From an uncultured bacterium (GTDB taxonomy: Bacteria > Bacillota > Clostridia > Lachnospirales > Lachnospiraceae): a DNA stretch of 33,318 nt. The stretch covers positions 1-33,318 of the forward strand of contig CAMSTY010000040.1 of NCBI GenBank assembly GCA_947063875.1, written 5' to 3'. Below, piece after piece: positions 15,206 through 23,618 of this stretch (position 1 is its first letter; the number at the start of each line of letters is the position of its first letter). Both the position numbers and the translations under genes were made by a program. The notes beneath the pieces were generated by a model. That model was not told the origin of the DNA, ran no database searches, and saw only the letters and a program-made list of their open reading frames with translations.

Positions 15206-16645
15206 ATGAATTATCGAATTATTTTTTACATAATCGGTTGGGTATTAAATATCGAGGCTGCTTTTATGCTGCTTCCCATTCTAACCGGCATAATATACCA
15301 GGAGCCTGCGCTCTGGTCCTTTGTCATCGGCGGGGCAATCTGTCTGGTTTTTGGAGTCGCCCTGACTTTCAAAAAACCCAAACACCAGTATTTTTATGTC
15401 AAAGAGGGTTATGTAACAGTGGCGCTAAGCTGGATCGCCCTTAGTGTTATGGGCGCCCTGCCCTTTTTATTCAGCGGTTCCATCCAGAATCCCGTCGATG
15501 CTCTTTTTGAGACCGTTTCCGGATTTACCACTACCGGCGCCAGCATTCTTCCTGCTGTGGAAGGTCTTCCTAAGTGCATACTGCTCTGGCGCAGTTTTAC
15601 CCATTGGATCGGCGGTATGGGAGTGCTGGTATTTTTGCTTTCCCTTCTGAAACTGGCCGGCGGCTCCCACATGAACCTAATGAAGGCCGAGAGCCCGGGA
15701 CCCTCCGTCAGCAAGCTGATGCCAAAAGTCCATTCCACGGCCAAGATTCTTTATGGAATCTACATTTTCATAACCGTTTTGGAGTTCATCGTACTGCTGG
15801 TCAGCGGTATGCCTGTTTTTGATGCCATCACCACTTCCTTCGGTACGGCAGGAACCGGGGGGTTCGGCATTAAAAACGACAGCATTGCCAGCTATTCTCC
15901 TTTGATCCAGGTTGAAATCACCGTTTTTATGATTCTGTTTGGTGTCAATTTCAACTTTTATTTCCTCCTGCTGCTGCGCAAATGGAAGCAGGCCTTTTCC
16001 AATGAGGAAGTATGCTGGTATTTTATCGTCATTCTCTCTGCCATCCTCCTGATTGGCTGGGATATCCGGGGGCTTTACTCTACCACAGGCGTTGCCTTGC
16101 GTGAATCCGCTTTCCAGGTCGGCTCCATCATTACAACCACAGGATTTGCCACCTGTGACTTTAACCAATGGCCGCAACTTTCCCGGACCATCCTGGTTAT
16201 GCTGATGTTTGTCGGGGCCTGCGCCGGCAGCACCGGCGGCGGAATCAAAGTTTCCCGTTTTATTATCATGATCAAGTCCACCGGCAAGGAATTGAGCCAA
16301 TACCTTCATCCACGCCAGGTCAAAAAAATCCGCATGGATGGCAAGTCCATCGATTATGATGTGATCCGCAATATCCATGTATTTATGATTGTTTACCTTT
16401 TGATTTTTGCGTTTTCTCTTCTGGTCCTTGCCTGTGACGGCACCGACCTGATTACCAACTTTACTGCCGTAGCCGCCACGTTCAACAATATCGGCCCTGG
16501 CCTGGAGCTGGTTGGTCCGTCGGCTAACTTTGGCTTGTTCTCCAATCCGGCCAAAATCGTCCTGATCCTTGACATGCTTGCCGGAAGGCTGGAGATCTTC
16601 CCGCTGCTTTTATTGTTTGTCCGGGATACCTGGAGAAAATTTTAA
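15206..16645 (+). CDS. trkH: TrkH potassium channel/transporter subunit
   Basis: A 479-residue integral membrane protein with the fourfold pore repeat of the TrkH/KtrB superfamily. The pore-loop signatures are visible in order: SGFTTTGAS, FGTAGTGGFG, ITTTGFATCD and FNNIGPGLE, each with the Gly of the selectivity filter. The intramembrane segment in the third repeat contains ACAGSTGGGIKVSR, a gating loop. TrkH moves potassium inward, and TrkA controls it. Length and order are normal. GGGAG precedes the ATG, and a strong bidirectional terminator follows the stop. Confidence 0.96.
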   Translation: MNYRIIFYIIGWVLNIEAAFMLLPILTGIIYQEPALWSFVIGGAICLVFGVALTFKKPKHQYFYVKEGYVTVALSWIALSVMGALPFLFSGSIQNPVDALFETVSGFTTTGASILPAVEGLPKCILLWRSFTHWIGGMGVLVFLLSLLKLAGGSHMNLMKAESPGPSVSKLMPKVHSTAKILYGIYIFITVLEFIVLLVSGMPVFDAITTSFGTAGTGGFGIKNDSIASYSPLIQVEITVFMILFGVNFNFYFLLLLRKWKQAFSNEEVCWYFIVILSAILLIGWDIRGLYSTTGVALRESAFQVGSIITTTGFATCDFNQWPQLSRTILVMLMFVGACAGSTGGGIKVSRFIIMIKSTGKELSQYLHPRQVKKIRMDGKSIDYDVIRNIHVFMIVYLLIFAFSLLVLACDGTDLITNFTAVAATFNNIGPGLELVGPSANFGLFSNPAKIVLILDMLAGRLEIFPLLLLFVRDTWRKF

Positions 16646-16660
16646 GCCAATAAAAGATGC

Positions 16661-16706
16661 AAAAAAGCGGCCATGCACCTCTATCTCCGGTGCACAGCCG
16701 CTTTTT
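16661..16706. terminator. Bidirectional terminator between trkH and the second TRAP binding protein gene
   Basis: AAAAAGCGGC and GCCGCTTTTT form the outer stem and GCACC/GGTGC the inner stem around a short internal mismatch. It serves the two convergent genes ending at 16645 and 16709. Confidence 0.9.
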
Positions 16707-16708
16707 GG

Positions 16709-17719
16709 TCATTCTTCCCCCTCCTTGGTGATTCTTTCTATCACATCCATATAATCCGCGCAGTATTTTTGGTACACCGGCATCATGGCATTCCGGAACC
16801 GTTCCTTCTCCTCCATAGGCAATTCTACCACCGTACACCCGGCATTTCTCACCCTTCGTTCTGAGGATTCGGATCTCTGCGTCCAAAGTTTCCTCTCATA
16901 CAGGGCAGATTCCCTGGCACATTCCAATATAATCTTCTGATCTTTTGGGGAAAGCTTGTCCCAGGTGTACTGTGACATCAGCTGCATCTCCGGAACCCGG
17001 GTATGCTCATCCACAGTGTAAAAAGGCGCAACCTCATAATGACGGACCGATTCATAAGAAGGCCAGTTATTCTCCGCCCCGTCGATCTCTCCCGTCTCCA
17101 GGGCCGAATATACTTTATCGTATGTCATGGGCACCGCTGTCCCTCCCAGCGCCTCCACCATAGCCGCCATCATCTCGGATTCCTGGACCCGGATTCGCAT
17201 TCCCTTCATATCTTCCAGCCTCCGGATCGGATTATTCGTACAATAAAAATTTCTCGCCCCTGCATCATACCAGGAGAGTCCGGTCAGTCCAGAGCCATCC
17301 AGAATCTCCATAAACTCGTCTCCAATCTCTCCTTCCAGAACCTTCCACATATGTTCTGAATTCTTATACAGATAGGGCATCTGCAGCACATTCAGTTCCG
17401 GCACAAATTCTGACAGGGAAGAAAGAGAGGCACGCACAAAATCAATGCCTCCAAACTGCAGCTGCTCCACAACTGCCTGCTCATCCCCCAGTTCTCCTCC
17501 TGCATAGACCAGGACTTCGATTCTTCCCTCAGTCCTCTCCTTCACCAGTTCTGCAAATTTATAAGCTCCTCTGGTAGTCGGGTAATCCTCAGCCTGATTT
17601 TCCGCATAGGAAAATACGAATTCCGGCACAACCTCCGGCGTCTTTTTATTCCAATTGCCCCCGCAGGACGCCGATAGCATCCCGCAAGCCAAAAAAATCA
17701 TGCAGATTCTTTTTTTCAT
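16709..17719 (-). CDS. TRAP transporter substrate-binding lipoprotein (DctP family), separate copy
   Basis: A 336-residue periplasmic-type binding protein of the DctP family, lipid-anchored in a Gram-positive: MKKRICMIFLACGMLSASCGG gives a signal peptide with Cys at about 19. Family marks include GAYKFAELVKERTEGRIEV, DFVRASLSSLSEFVPELNVLQMPYLY and LEDMKGMRIRVQ, where the Arg of RIRV normally grips the substrate carboxylate, and GEIDGAENNWPSY. I choose ATG 17719; upstream in-frame starts at 17764 and 17743 would put charged residues before the signal. It follows dctM after a terminator and has no permease of its own nearby, so it may feed the adjacent DctQM or be expressed separately. The substrate is probably an organic or sugar acid. 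Confidence 0.9.
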   Translation of the reverse strand: MKKRICMIFLACGMLSASCGGNWNKKTPEVVPEFVFSYAENQAEDYPTTRGAYKFAELVKERTEGRIEVLVYAGGELGDEQAVVEQLQFGGIDFVRASLSSLSEFVPELNVLQMPYLYKNSEHMWKVLEGEIGDEFMEILDGSGLTGLSWYDAGARNFYCTNNPIRRLEDMKGMRIRVQESEMMAAMVEALGGTAVPMTYDKVYSALETGEIDGAENNWPSYESVRHYEVAPFYTVDEHTRVPEMQLMSQYTWDKLSPKDQKIILECARESALYERKLWTQRSESSERRVRNAGCTVVELPMEEKERFRNAMMPVYQKYCADYMDVIERITKEGEE

Positions 17720-17802
17720 CCCTTTACACTCCCAGATTATCATCCTTTTACATTCCATACCCAATTATAGCAATAACCAGGCAGCCTTGCAACCTTCCCC
17801 AA

Positions 17803-17836
17803 TAAAAAGTGAGACCGTCCGCAAGAACAGTCTCAC
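17803..17836 (-). terminator. Terminator after dctM
   Basis: GTGAGAC (17809-17815) pairs with GTCTCAC (17830-17836); on the minus strand the hairpin is followed by TTTTTATT. It lies 31 bases after the dctM stop and separates it from the second binding-protein gene. Confidence 0.85.
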
Positions 17837-17866
17837 ACTTCAAAATTACGGATTCTAAAAGGCAAA

Positions 17867-19159
17867 TCACCCAAGAAGGCCGGGCAGCCACATACTGATC
17901 GCCGGAACAAAAGTGATCAGCAGCAAGGACACCACCATACACAGATAGAATGGCAATGTAGCCTTAACCACCTTCTCCATAGGAAGCTTTGCAATGGCAG
18001 ATCCGATAAATAATACCGCGCCCACCGGCGGGGTAAGAAGTCCGATACCACAGTTCAGGATAACCATAATACCAAACTGAATCGGATCAATACCGATCGA
18101 AGTGGCAATCGGCAGCAGGATCGGCGTTGCAATCAGGATGATCGGAGCCATATCCATAATACATCCAAGCACCAGCAAAATCAAGTTCAAAAGCAAAGCC
18201 AGAATATAGGGATTCCTTGTGACTCCCGTAATGGCATTCGCCGCCAGTTCCGGCACATGAAGCATAGTCAGGCAGTTGCCAAATACCGCGGAAGTGGAAA
18301 TCAGAATCAGTACAATAGAAAGAGTATTGATACAGTCATCCAGTGATTTCCATACTCCCTTCCAGTCCAGTCCCTTGTAGACAAACACGCTGACAATCAG
18401 GCTGTAAATAACCGCAATCGCTGCAGACTCCGTAGCAGTAAACACACCGCCGACCACGCCAAATACTACAATCAGCACCGCCGCCAGAGCCCAGATTGAT
18501 ACGGACAGCTGTTTGAGAAGGTTCATAACCGAGAAGGGTTCTCCTTTCGGATAATTTCTCTTTACGGAAATGATATAAGAACCAATCATCAGGCTTCCGG
18601 CCAACAAAGCCCCCGGAACATATCCGGCCAGAAACAGGGAACCCACGGATATCCCGCCTGCCGTGGTGGCATAGATAACCATATTATGGCTTGGCGGAAC
18701 CAGAAGTCCCTCACAGGAGGAAGTGATGGTAACAGCTGTCGAAAAGTCCGCATCATATCCCTGGTCTACCATCATAGGAATCAGAATGGAGCCAAGGGAA
18801 GCCGTATCTGCCGAAGCCGAACCGGAGATTCCTCCGAAGAAATAGGAAGCCACAATATTCACCATGGCCATACCGCCCCTCATCCATCCCACACAAGCAT
18901 TGGCCAGAGCAATCAGCTTCTCAGAAATACCGCCGGACCCCATCAGGACACCCATGGTGATAAAGAACGGCACTGCCATCAGGCTGAAAGAGCTGATTCC
19001 TTTTACCATGAACTGGCAAATCGTGGAAAGTGATTTTCCCATGGACAGCAGACATAGCACAGATGCCAGGCCTACCGCATAGGCAATGGGAAAACGGAGA
19101 AAAATCATTATAAAAAAGCTGCCAAGTAAAACGGCAATCGCCATTGTATTCGCATCCAT
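17867..19159 (-). CDS. TRAP transporter large permease (DctM family)
   Basis: A 430-residue membrane protein with about 12 hydrophobic segments. It uses a sodium gradient to import substrate delivered by the binding protein. Family marks are FLRFPIAYAVGLASV at the start, MAVPFFITMGVLMGSGGISEKLI, the FFGGISGSASADTASLGSILIPMM loop, VPPSHNMVIYA, and IGLLTPPVGAVLFIGSAIA near the C-terminus. The start codon overlaps the dctQ stop (TAATG), so translation is coupled. Length is normal for stand-alone DctM proteins. A substrate such as a uronate or its oligomers is suggested by neighbouring uxaC and lyase remnants, not by the protein itself. Confidence 0.94.
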   Translation of the reverse strand: MDANTMAIAVLLGSFFIMIFLRFPIAYAVGLASVLCLLSMGKSLSTICQFMVKGISSFSLMAVPFFITMGVLMGSGGISEKLIALANACVGWMRGGMAMVNIVASYFFGGISGSASADTASLGSILIPMMVDQGYDADFSTAVTITSSCEGLLVPPSHNMVIYATTAGGISVGSLFLAGYVPGALLAGSLMIGSYIISVKRNYPKGEPFSVMNLLKQLSVSIWALAAVLIVVFGVVGGVFTATESAAIAVIYSLIVSVFVYKGLDWKGVWKSLDDCINTLSIVLILISTSAVFGNCLTMLHVPELAANAITGVTRNPYILALLLNLILLVLGCIMDMAPIILIATPILLPIATSIGIDPIQFGIMVILNCGIGLLTPPVGAVLFIGSAIAKLPMEKVVKATLPFYLCMVVSLLLITFVPAISMWLPGLLG

Positions 19160-19683
19160 TATGCCTCGCCCTCCTTTACAAAGATCAGCTTCACATGGTT
19201 ATAAACTGCCTCGATCTCAAAGACCAGCATGGCGACGCCCGCCAGCGGGACCGGAAAATACATCCAGAATCTTGACAGCCAGGGCATACTCTCATAATTG
19301 CCCCGCCCGCCGATCTTGACCGCATACTGCCAGCCCACCACGATCATAATCAGGGCAAGAGCCAGTACTGCCAGATCAGCCAGAATATCCAGGAAACGGA
19401 TCAGGCCCTTGGGAAGATAAGAGTCCAGTGCCGTCATACGGATATGAGAACCATTACGAATTGCCAGGGCGGCAGAAAGCACTGCCATATAAGACATCAA
19501 AGTCAAAACCACCTGCTCCGACCATGCCGGGTCCGGGATAAAGGGAACATATCTTCCGCAGACCGCCATGGAGGTAATTGCAATATCTGCAATCAAAAGC
19601 AATTTACAAATGAAAAGAGTTACTTTGTATACAATATCATATACAGGCTTGATCTTATCGATCGTTTCAAAAATCGCAGGCAT
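19159..19683 (-). CDS. TRAP transporter small permease (DctQ family)
   Basis: A 174-residue protein with four membrane helices: roughly 16-38 (YKVTLFICKLLLIADIAITSM), 52-73, 93-115 and 132-153. The family signature WSEQVVLTLMSYMAVLSAALAIRNGSHIRM contains the usual WxxE followed by a Gly-x-His-Ile turn. DctQ pairs with DctM. I use ATG 19683 with AAAGGAG 8 bases upstream; the frame is open further upstream, through the leader hairpin, but that extension has no ribosome site. The gene overlaps dctM by one base and lies 115 bases after dctP. Confidence 0.93.
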   Translation of the reverse strand: MPAIFETIDKIKPVYDIVYKVTLFICKLLLIADIAITSMAVCGRYVPFIPDPAWSEQVVLTLMSYMAVLSAALAIRNGSHIRMTALDSYLPKGLIRFLDILADLAVLALALIMIVVGWQYAVKIGGRGNYESMPWLSRFWMYFPVPLAGVAMLVFEIEAVYNHVKLIFVKEGEA

Positions 19684-19722
19684 AGCTACTCCTTTCTTGC
19701 GCAGAAAACACGCTTTAAACAA

Positions 19723-19755
19723 CGGGCACAGAACCCCTATTGACTTCTGTGCCCG
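19723..19755. other. Perfect 11-bp hairpin between dctP and dctQ
   Basis: CGGGCACAGAA (19723-19733) and its exact complement (19745-19755) enclose an 11-base loop in the dctP-dctQ gap. On the minus strand it is followed by TTGTTT, a weak T-tract. It may act as a partial terminator or an mRNA 3'-end stabiliser that lifts binding-protein output over the permease. Confidence 0.65.
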
Positions 19756-19798
19756 TATAAACACCTACCACGCTCAGGGTTTTCTTATTTCCTACTGC

Positions 19799-20911
19799 TT
19801 ACTGCATATCAACAATCTGCTGATACAGATCCGCATAGTCGGCGGTATTATCCTCCACAACCTTCTTACATGCTTCCTGCCACGGAGCCTTGTCCGTCAC
19901 TTCCACAACGTTGCAGCCTTCTGCTTTCAGTTCATCCAGAACCTTATTCTCAGCTTCCTCAGAAATCTGACGATTGTACTCAGAAGCAAGCTTTGCAGCC
20001 TCCATCATGGCGTTCTGCTGGTTCTCAGTCAGTCCGTCCCACGCCTCATCTGTGATGATAACCTGGATCGCGCCCAGTGTATGTCCATCCAGGATCAGGT
20101 TGTTGGCAACCTCCGGAAAAGCATTGGACTTGTAGTTGGCGATCGGCTGCTCAGCTCCGTCCACAACGCCGGTCTGCAGTGCGGAATACAACTCGCCGAA
20201 TGCCACAACTGTGGGAGAAGCGCCAAGTCCTTCCACCATGCCGTTCATGATGGGATCGTTGGAAACACGCAGCTTCATGCCTGCCAGGTCCTCCAGGCTG
20301 TTCACCGGATTCTTGGTAAAGAAATGACGGAAGCCTTCCTCTCCATAGAATAATCCTCTTACACCCGTGCCATTTTCATGGGGCTCAAGCAGGAATTCAG
20401 GCGCCAGGTCAGAAGTCACAAAATTCCAGAAATGATCCCGGTCTACAAACGTATACGGGATGGACAGAAGCATAGACTTCTCACCGCCGTAGCTGGTCAG
20501 GGCAAATGCAGAGATACGGGACATAGCAATGGTGCCGCCGCCGCCCAACATGGTATCCAGCACATCGTTCTCAGAACCAAGAACGCCGGATGCCTGCAGA
20601 TCGATGGTAATGGAGCCGCCGGAAAGTTCTTCTACTTTCTCCTTAAAATAGGAATCGGTCTGTCCTACAATCGTATCCAGAGGATTTACTTCCGCATACA
20701 CCAGGGTAACTGCCGGATCATTCGCGGCAGCCGCGTCACCGGCAGCCTCTCCGCCATCCTCTGCCTCTCCTGCCTCGTCACCTGCGGCAGGCGCTTCCGT
20801 AGCCGGAGCAGCCGTTGTCGCAGGGGCCTCCGGCTCCTTCAGTCCGCATCCTGACATGGTCGCCGCAACCATAGCCGCGCACAATGCGATACTAATCCAA
20901 CTTTTTTTCAT
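19799..20911 (-). CDS. TRAP transporter substrate-binding lipoprotein (DctP family), operon copy
   Basis: A 370-residue DctP-family lipoprotein. The signal peptide MKKSWISIALCAAMVAATMSGC ends in lipobox MSGC (Cys22), followed by an Ala/Glu-rich linker (about 25-68) with EAPAAGDEAGEAEDGGEAAG. The binding domain shows DSYFKEKVEELSGGSITIDL, MLLSIPYTF, LEDLAGMKLRVSND with the substrate-gripping Arg, and LQTGVVDGAEQPIANY. It is first gene of dctP-dctQ-dctM, with AAGGAGGG before the ATG. The upstream gap holds a TATAAT but a poor -35, as expected of a promoter needing the adjacent AraC-type response regulator. It differs clearly from the second binding protein at 16709-17719, so the two are not a recent duplication. 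Confidence 0.94.
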   Translation of the reverse strand: MKKSWISIALCAAMVAATMSGCGLKEPEAPATTAAPATEAPAAGDEAGEAEDGGEAAGDAAAANDPAVTLVYAEVNPLDTIVGQTDSYFKEKVEELSGGSITIDLQASGVLGSENDVLDTMLGGGGTIAMSRISAFALTSYGGEKSMLLSIPYTFVDRDHFWNFVTSDLAPEFLLEPHENGTGVRGLFYGEEGFRHFFTKNPVNSLEDLAGMKLRVSNDPIMNGMVEGLGASPTVVAFGELYSALQTGVVDGAEQPIANYKSNAFPEVANNLILDGHTLGAIQVIITDEAWDGLTENQQNAMMEAAKLASEYNRQISEEAENKVLDELKAEGCNVVEVTDKAPWQEACKKVVEDNTADYADLYQQIVDMQ

Positions 20912-20990
20912 AAAACAATCCCTCCTTATGATTTTTATGAAATCTGTTCCGGGTCAAACCATCTCGGTCTGGCACCCAGAATACATTTTT

Positions 20991-21069
20991 ATTATAGGAT
21001 AAAAGCCATCGGGAAGGAATGGTAAATTTTTGTGAATCATAGTAGAATTTTAACCAGTTGAAAAAATTT
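20991..21069 (-). promoter_or_regulatory. Probable activated promoter region of the TRAP operon
   Basis: Minus-strand TATAAT at 20991-20996 lacks a good -35 (TTCCTT at 17 bases). Upstream, AATTT motifs on the plus strand occur at 21025, 21046 and 21065, spaced 21 and 19 bp, near two helical turns. That layout would suit an activator bound on one face, but the motif is short and AT-rich, so the claim is tentative. Confidence 0.35.
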
Positions 21070-21124
21070 ATTTATACATATCACACAAATCATTTTTCCT
21101 ATATACAATATATTGGCGGCATAA

Positions 21125-21955
21125 TTATGGTTCCTGACTCTTATTCTGCTTTTCTCCGCTTTCCTGTTTTCCCTGAAAGATCCGGGCCCGGTATTCCGTG
21201 GGGCTCATTCCGCTGACACGCCGGAATACCTTGGCAAAGTAGTTGGAATCCCCATAACCCACCGCCTTTCCGATTTCCTTGACATTCACCATGGGATCTT
21301 CCAGCAGCTTCTTGGCAGCTTCCACCCGGTAGTCCGTCAGATAGGAAGTGAAATTTCTGCCAAAATACTGTTTGAACAGCTTACAGAAATAAGCTTCCGA
21401 ATAGTTCATGGTACGCGCCAGATCCTGCATGGAAATATCGTATATGTAATTTTCACAGATATACTGTTCGATTTTCTCCTTCACTCCGGTTAAGCGTACA
21501 TTCTCGCCATCATCTGCGGAAAGGACCTCGCTGTCAAAATCGGCTGAGTACTCTTCTGTCTCGCGTTCCTCCCCTTCTTGTTCTTTTACCAGTCTTATGG
21601 CCTCCTCCACCACCAGCATCAGTTCCCGTTCCTCATATGGCTTCAGAAGATAGTCCAATGCCCGCACAGTAATCGCTTTTCGTGCATAAGCAAACTCGTC
21701 AAACGCCGTCAAAAATATAATACAGCATTTTTTATCCCTCTCCCGAATCCTCTCTGCCGCCTCAATCCCATTAATCCCCGGCATTTCGATATCCATAATG
21801 GCAACCTGGATTTTCTGCTCTTCGTAGATTTTCAGCGCTTCCCTTCCGTTCTCTGCCTGAAAAACAACACATCTGTCCTCCAGATTTTTTTGCAGAGTTT
21901 TACAAAGCACGGTTCTCTCAAGCATTTCATCATCCGCAATCAGTATACGAATCAT
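21125..21955 (-). CDS. Response regulator with AraC-type DNA-binding domain (YesN-like)
   Basis: A 276-residue regulator. The receiver domain (about 1-120) has the acidic pocket DDE at 8-10, the phosphoacceptor Asp55 in VAIMDIEMPG, Thr in FLTAFDEF and Lys in LLKPYEE. A Glu/Asp-rich linker (about 128-150) leads to a C-terminal AraC-type double helix-turn-helix (about 158-255) with ISMQDLARTMNYSEAYFCKLFKQYFGRNF and VGYGDSNYFAKVFRRVSGMSPTEYR. It follows the kinase gene by 30 bases and precedes the TRAP operon on the same strand, so control of that transporter is the natural inference. No terminator is visible between it and dctP. Confidence 0.94.
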   Translation of the reverse strand: MIRILIADDEMLERTVLCKTLQKNLEDRCVVFQAENGREALKIYEEQKIQVAIMDIEMPGINGIEAAERIRERDKKCCIIFLTAFDEFAYARKAITVRALDYLLKPYEERELMLVVEEAIRLVKEQEGEERETEEYSADFDSEVLSADDGENVRLTGVKEKIEQYICENYIYDISMQDLARTMNYSEAYFCKLFKQYFGRNFTSYLTDYRVEAAKKLLEDPMVNVKEIGKAVGYGDSNYFAKVFRRVSGMSPTEYRARIFQGKQESGEKQNKSQEP

Positions 21956-21985
21956 GGAATTCCCCTCTCTTCTGGTGTTCTTTTC

Positions 21986-23500
21986 CTATCTGCTTTCCCT
22001 TGCAACCATCTGTTCCTTTTCCGCTTTTTGGGGAATCGCGATTTGGATCACCATTCCCCGACCCTTTTGCGAGTATATTTTCATCTCGCCTTCCTGATAC
22101 ATCGTATGAATTCTCTGGTAAATATTCCCCAGTCCGATCCCTACCTTCGATGTATGCCGGTTTTTCAATGCTTCCTCCAACCCATTCCTGGCCTCCTTAT
22201 CCATACCAATACCAGTATCTGCCACGGATATTATCATCATATTTTCCTTTTGCCAAACCCGCAAAAACACCCTGCCTCCCTGTTCCTTTTTTCCCACCCC
22301 ATGCACAATCGCATTCTCAACCAGAGGCTGGAGCGTAAACGCCGGTATCTTGGCTGTAGCCTCATCTACCTCCAGGCAGCAATCATACCGTATCCGGTTT
22401 CCAAACCTCATCTCCTGAATATACATATAATCGCGGACTACCTTCAATTCCCGTTCCAGAGGCACGATCTGCTCTGTCGTCTTTAAATTATAGCGAAACA
22501 GGTTGCCCATACTGGTAATCATCTTTTCTGTGGTAAGGGCCTCCTCCAATTTTGCCATACAGGCAATAATATTCAAAGTGTTAAAAAGGAAATGGGGATT
22601 AATCTGGCTTTTTAAAAGGTCCAGCCGCGCTGCCTCCAGCTGCTTTTCCATCTCCATTTTCTCCATGGCTTCCTTATGAAGAAGCTCCGAAATCTCATGA
22701 TTTTTCACCAGCGTATGGATATATCCTTCTGTCGCATGCTTCATGCGGTTAAACGCCAGAACCATCTCTCCCATCTCATCCCGGTTCTCCACAGTCAGGT
22801 CTTCGCCGCTGAAATCATTGACCGCTATTTTTCTGGTGGCCTCTGCCAGCAATTCCATGGGATCTACCACCGCATGGGACAGTAATCTGGTTAAAAAGGT
22901 CATGGCCGCAATCATAACCACCGAGAGCAGCAAAATCAGATAGGGCATCCGGTAAAAAAAGGGGACCTGCCTCTGATAGCTGATATCTCCTGCCACCATG
23001 GTCAGCTGCAAAAGCTGGCGGGCATAAGTCTGCAAATATTCCTGCATGGAATACACACGATAAAGGCTGGCAATATACTCCGTCCCTTTGGGCTGTTCTT
23101 TCAGAATCCCATCCCGCGAGACGCGATAGTTTTCATAGGCATTCCGTATATTCCAGGTTTTCACGTATCTCTCTGGCCCGATTGTCAGATAGTCAAAGGG
23201 AAGCTGCCCCAAACTGTCTTCTGACTGCTGACATGCTTCCTTATAATATTGTTCATTCTCCAAAGTCCGGTTGCGGATATAATTTCCAAAAGCATGGGCC
23301 TCCAGTTCCACCGCCTCCTGAAAATTGTAGCACCGCGAGTTGTCATCCAGAATAATATTGAAATTTCCCACTGCAAAATCCATCAAAAGGAAACTGAACA
23401 ATGCCGACACACTGATTACCAGAATCATCAGGCAGACGTATATACCTAACTTTTTCTTCAAAGAAATCCCCAGCCAGCATCCTTTTATATATTCGTACAT
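21986..23500 (-). CDS. Sensor histidine kinase (YesM/LytS type)
   Basis: A 504-residue membrane kinase. Helices at about 16-41 and 186-206 enclose an extracellular sensor region of about 145 residues (including WNIRNAYENYRV). A HAMP-like stretch follows (LLSHAVVDPMELLAEATRKIAVNDFSG), then a short coiled coil, the phosphoacceptor His303 in SQINPHFLFNTLN, and an ATPase domain (about 390-500) with N-box PLVENAIVHGV and DTGIGMD, GIGLGNIYQR. It phosphorylates the adjacent AraC-type regulator. I use ATG 23500; a TTG at 23536 is in frame but less likely. Kinases of this family usually sense carbohydrates or their binding proteins, in keeping with the TRAP operon downstream. Its own promoter lies at 23545-23573. 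Confidence 0.92.
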   Translation of the reverse strand: MYEYIKGCWLGISLKKKLGIYVCLMILVISVSALFSFLLMDFAVGNFNIILDDNSRCYNFQEAVELEAHAFGNYIRNRTLENEQYYKEACQQSEDSLGQLPFDYLTIGPERYVKTWNIRNAYENYRVSRDGILKEQPKGTEYIASLYRVYSMQEYLQTYARQLLQLTMVAGDISYQRQVPFFYRMPYLILLLSVVMIAAMTFLTRLLSHAVVDPMELLAEATRKIAVNDFSGEDLTVENRDEMGEMVLAFNRMKHATEGYIHTLVKNHEISELLHKEAMEKMEMEKQLEAARLDLLKSQINPHFLFNTLNIIACMAKLEEALTTEKMITSMGNLFRYNLKTTEQIVPLERELKVVRDYMYIQEMRFGNRIRYDCCLEVDEATAKIPAFTLQPLVENAIVHGVGKKEQGGRVFLRVWQKENMMIISVADTGIGMDKEARNGLEEALKNRHTSKVGIGLGNIYQRIHTMYQEGEMKIYSQKGRGMVIQIAIPQKAEKEQMVARESR

Positions 23501-23544
23501 CCCGCCCTGCTTTCTTCTTTCTGCCTGTTTCTCCAATCTTTCTT

Positions 23545-23573
23545 ATTTTAACACGGATTCCAAAAGCGGGCAA
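23545..23573 (-). promoter_or_regulatory. Promoter of the kinase-regulator pair
   Basis: Minus strand TTGCCC (23568-23573), a 17-base spacer and TAAAAT (23545-23550) with an upstream TGT (extended -10). It directly follows the T-tract of the terminator before it. Confidence 0.6.
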
Positions 23574-23574
23574 C

Positions 23575-23609
23575 AAAAAAAGGGGCCGCCCCGAAGAACG
23601 GCCCCTTTT
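23575..23609. terminator. Terminator after uxaC
   Basis: AAAAGGGGCCG and CGGCCCCTTTTTTT form a strong GC stem followed by seven Ts on the minus strand, 10 bases after the uxaC stop. Confidence 0.95.
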
Positions 23610-23618
23610 GCATAATCC

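Noticed and set aside
19568..20353. A 261-codon plus-strand open frame over the TRAP genes
   Set aside because: Antisense to dctP and dctQ and with no recognisable domain.
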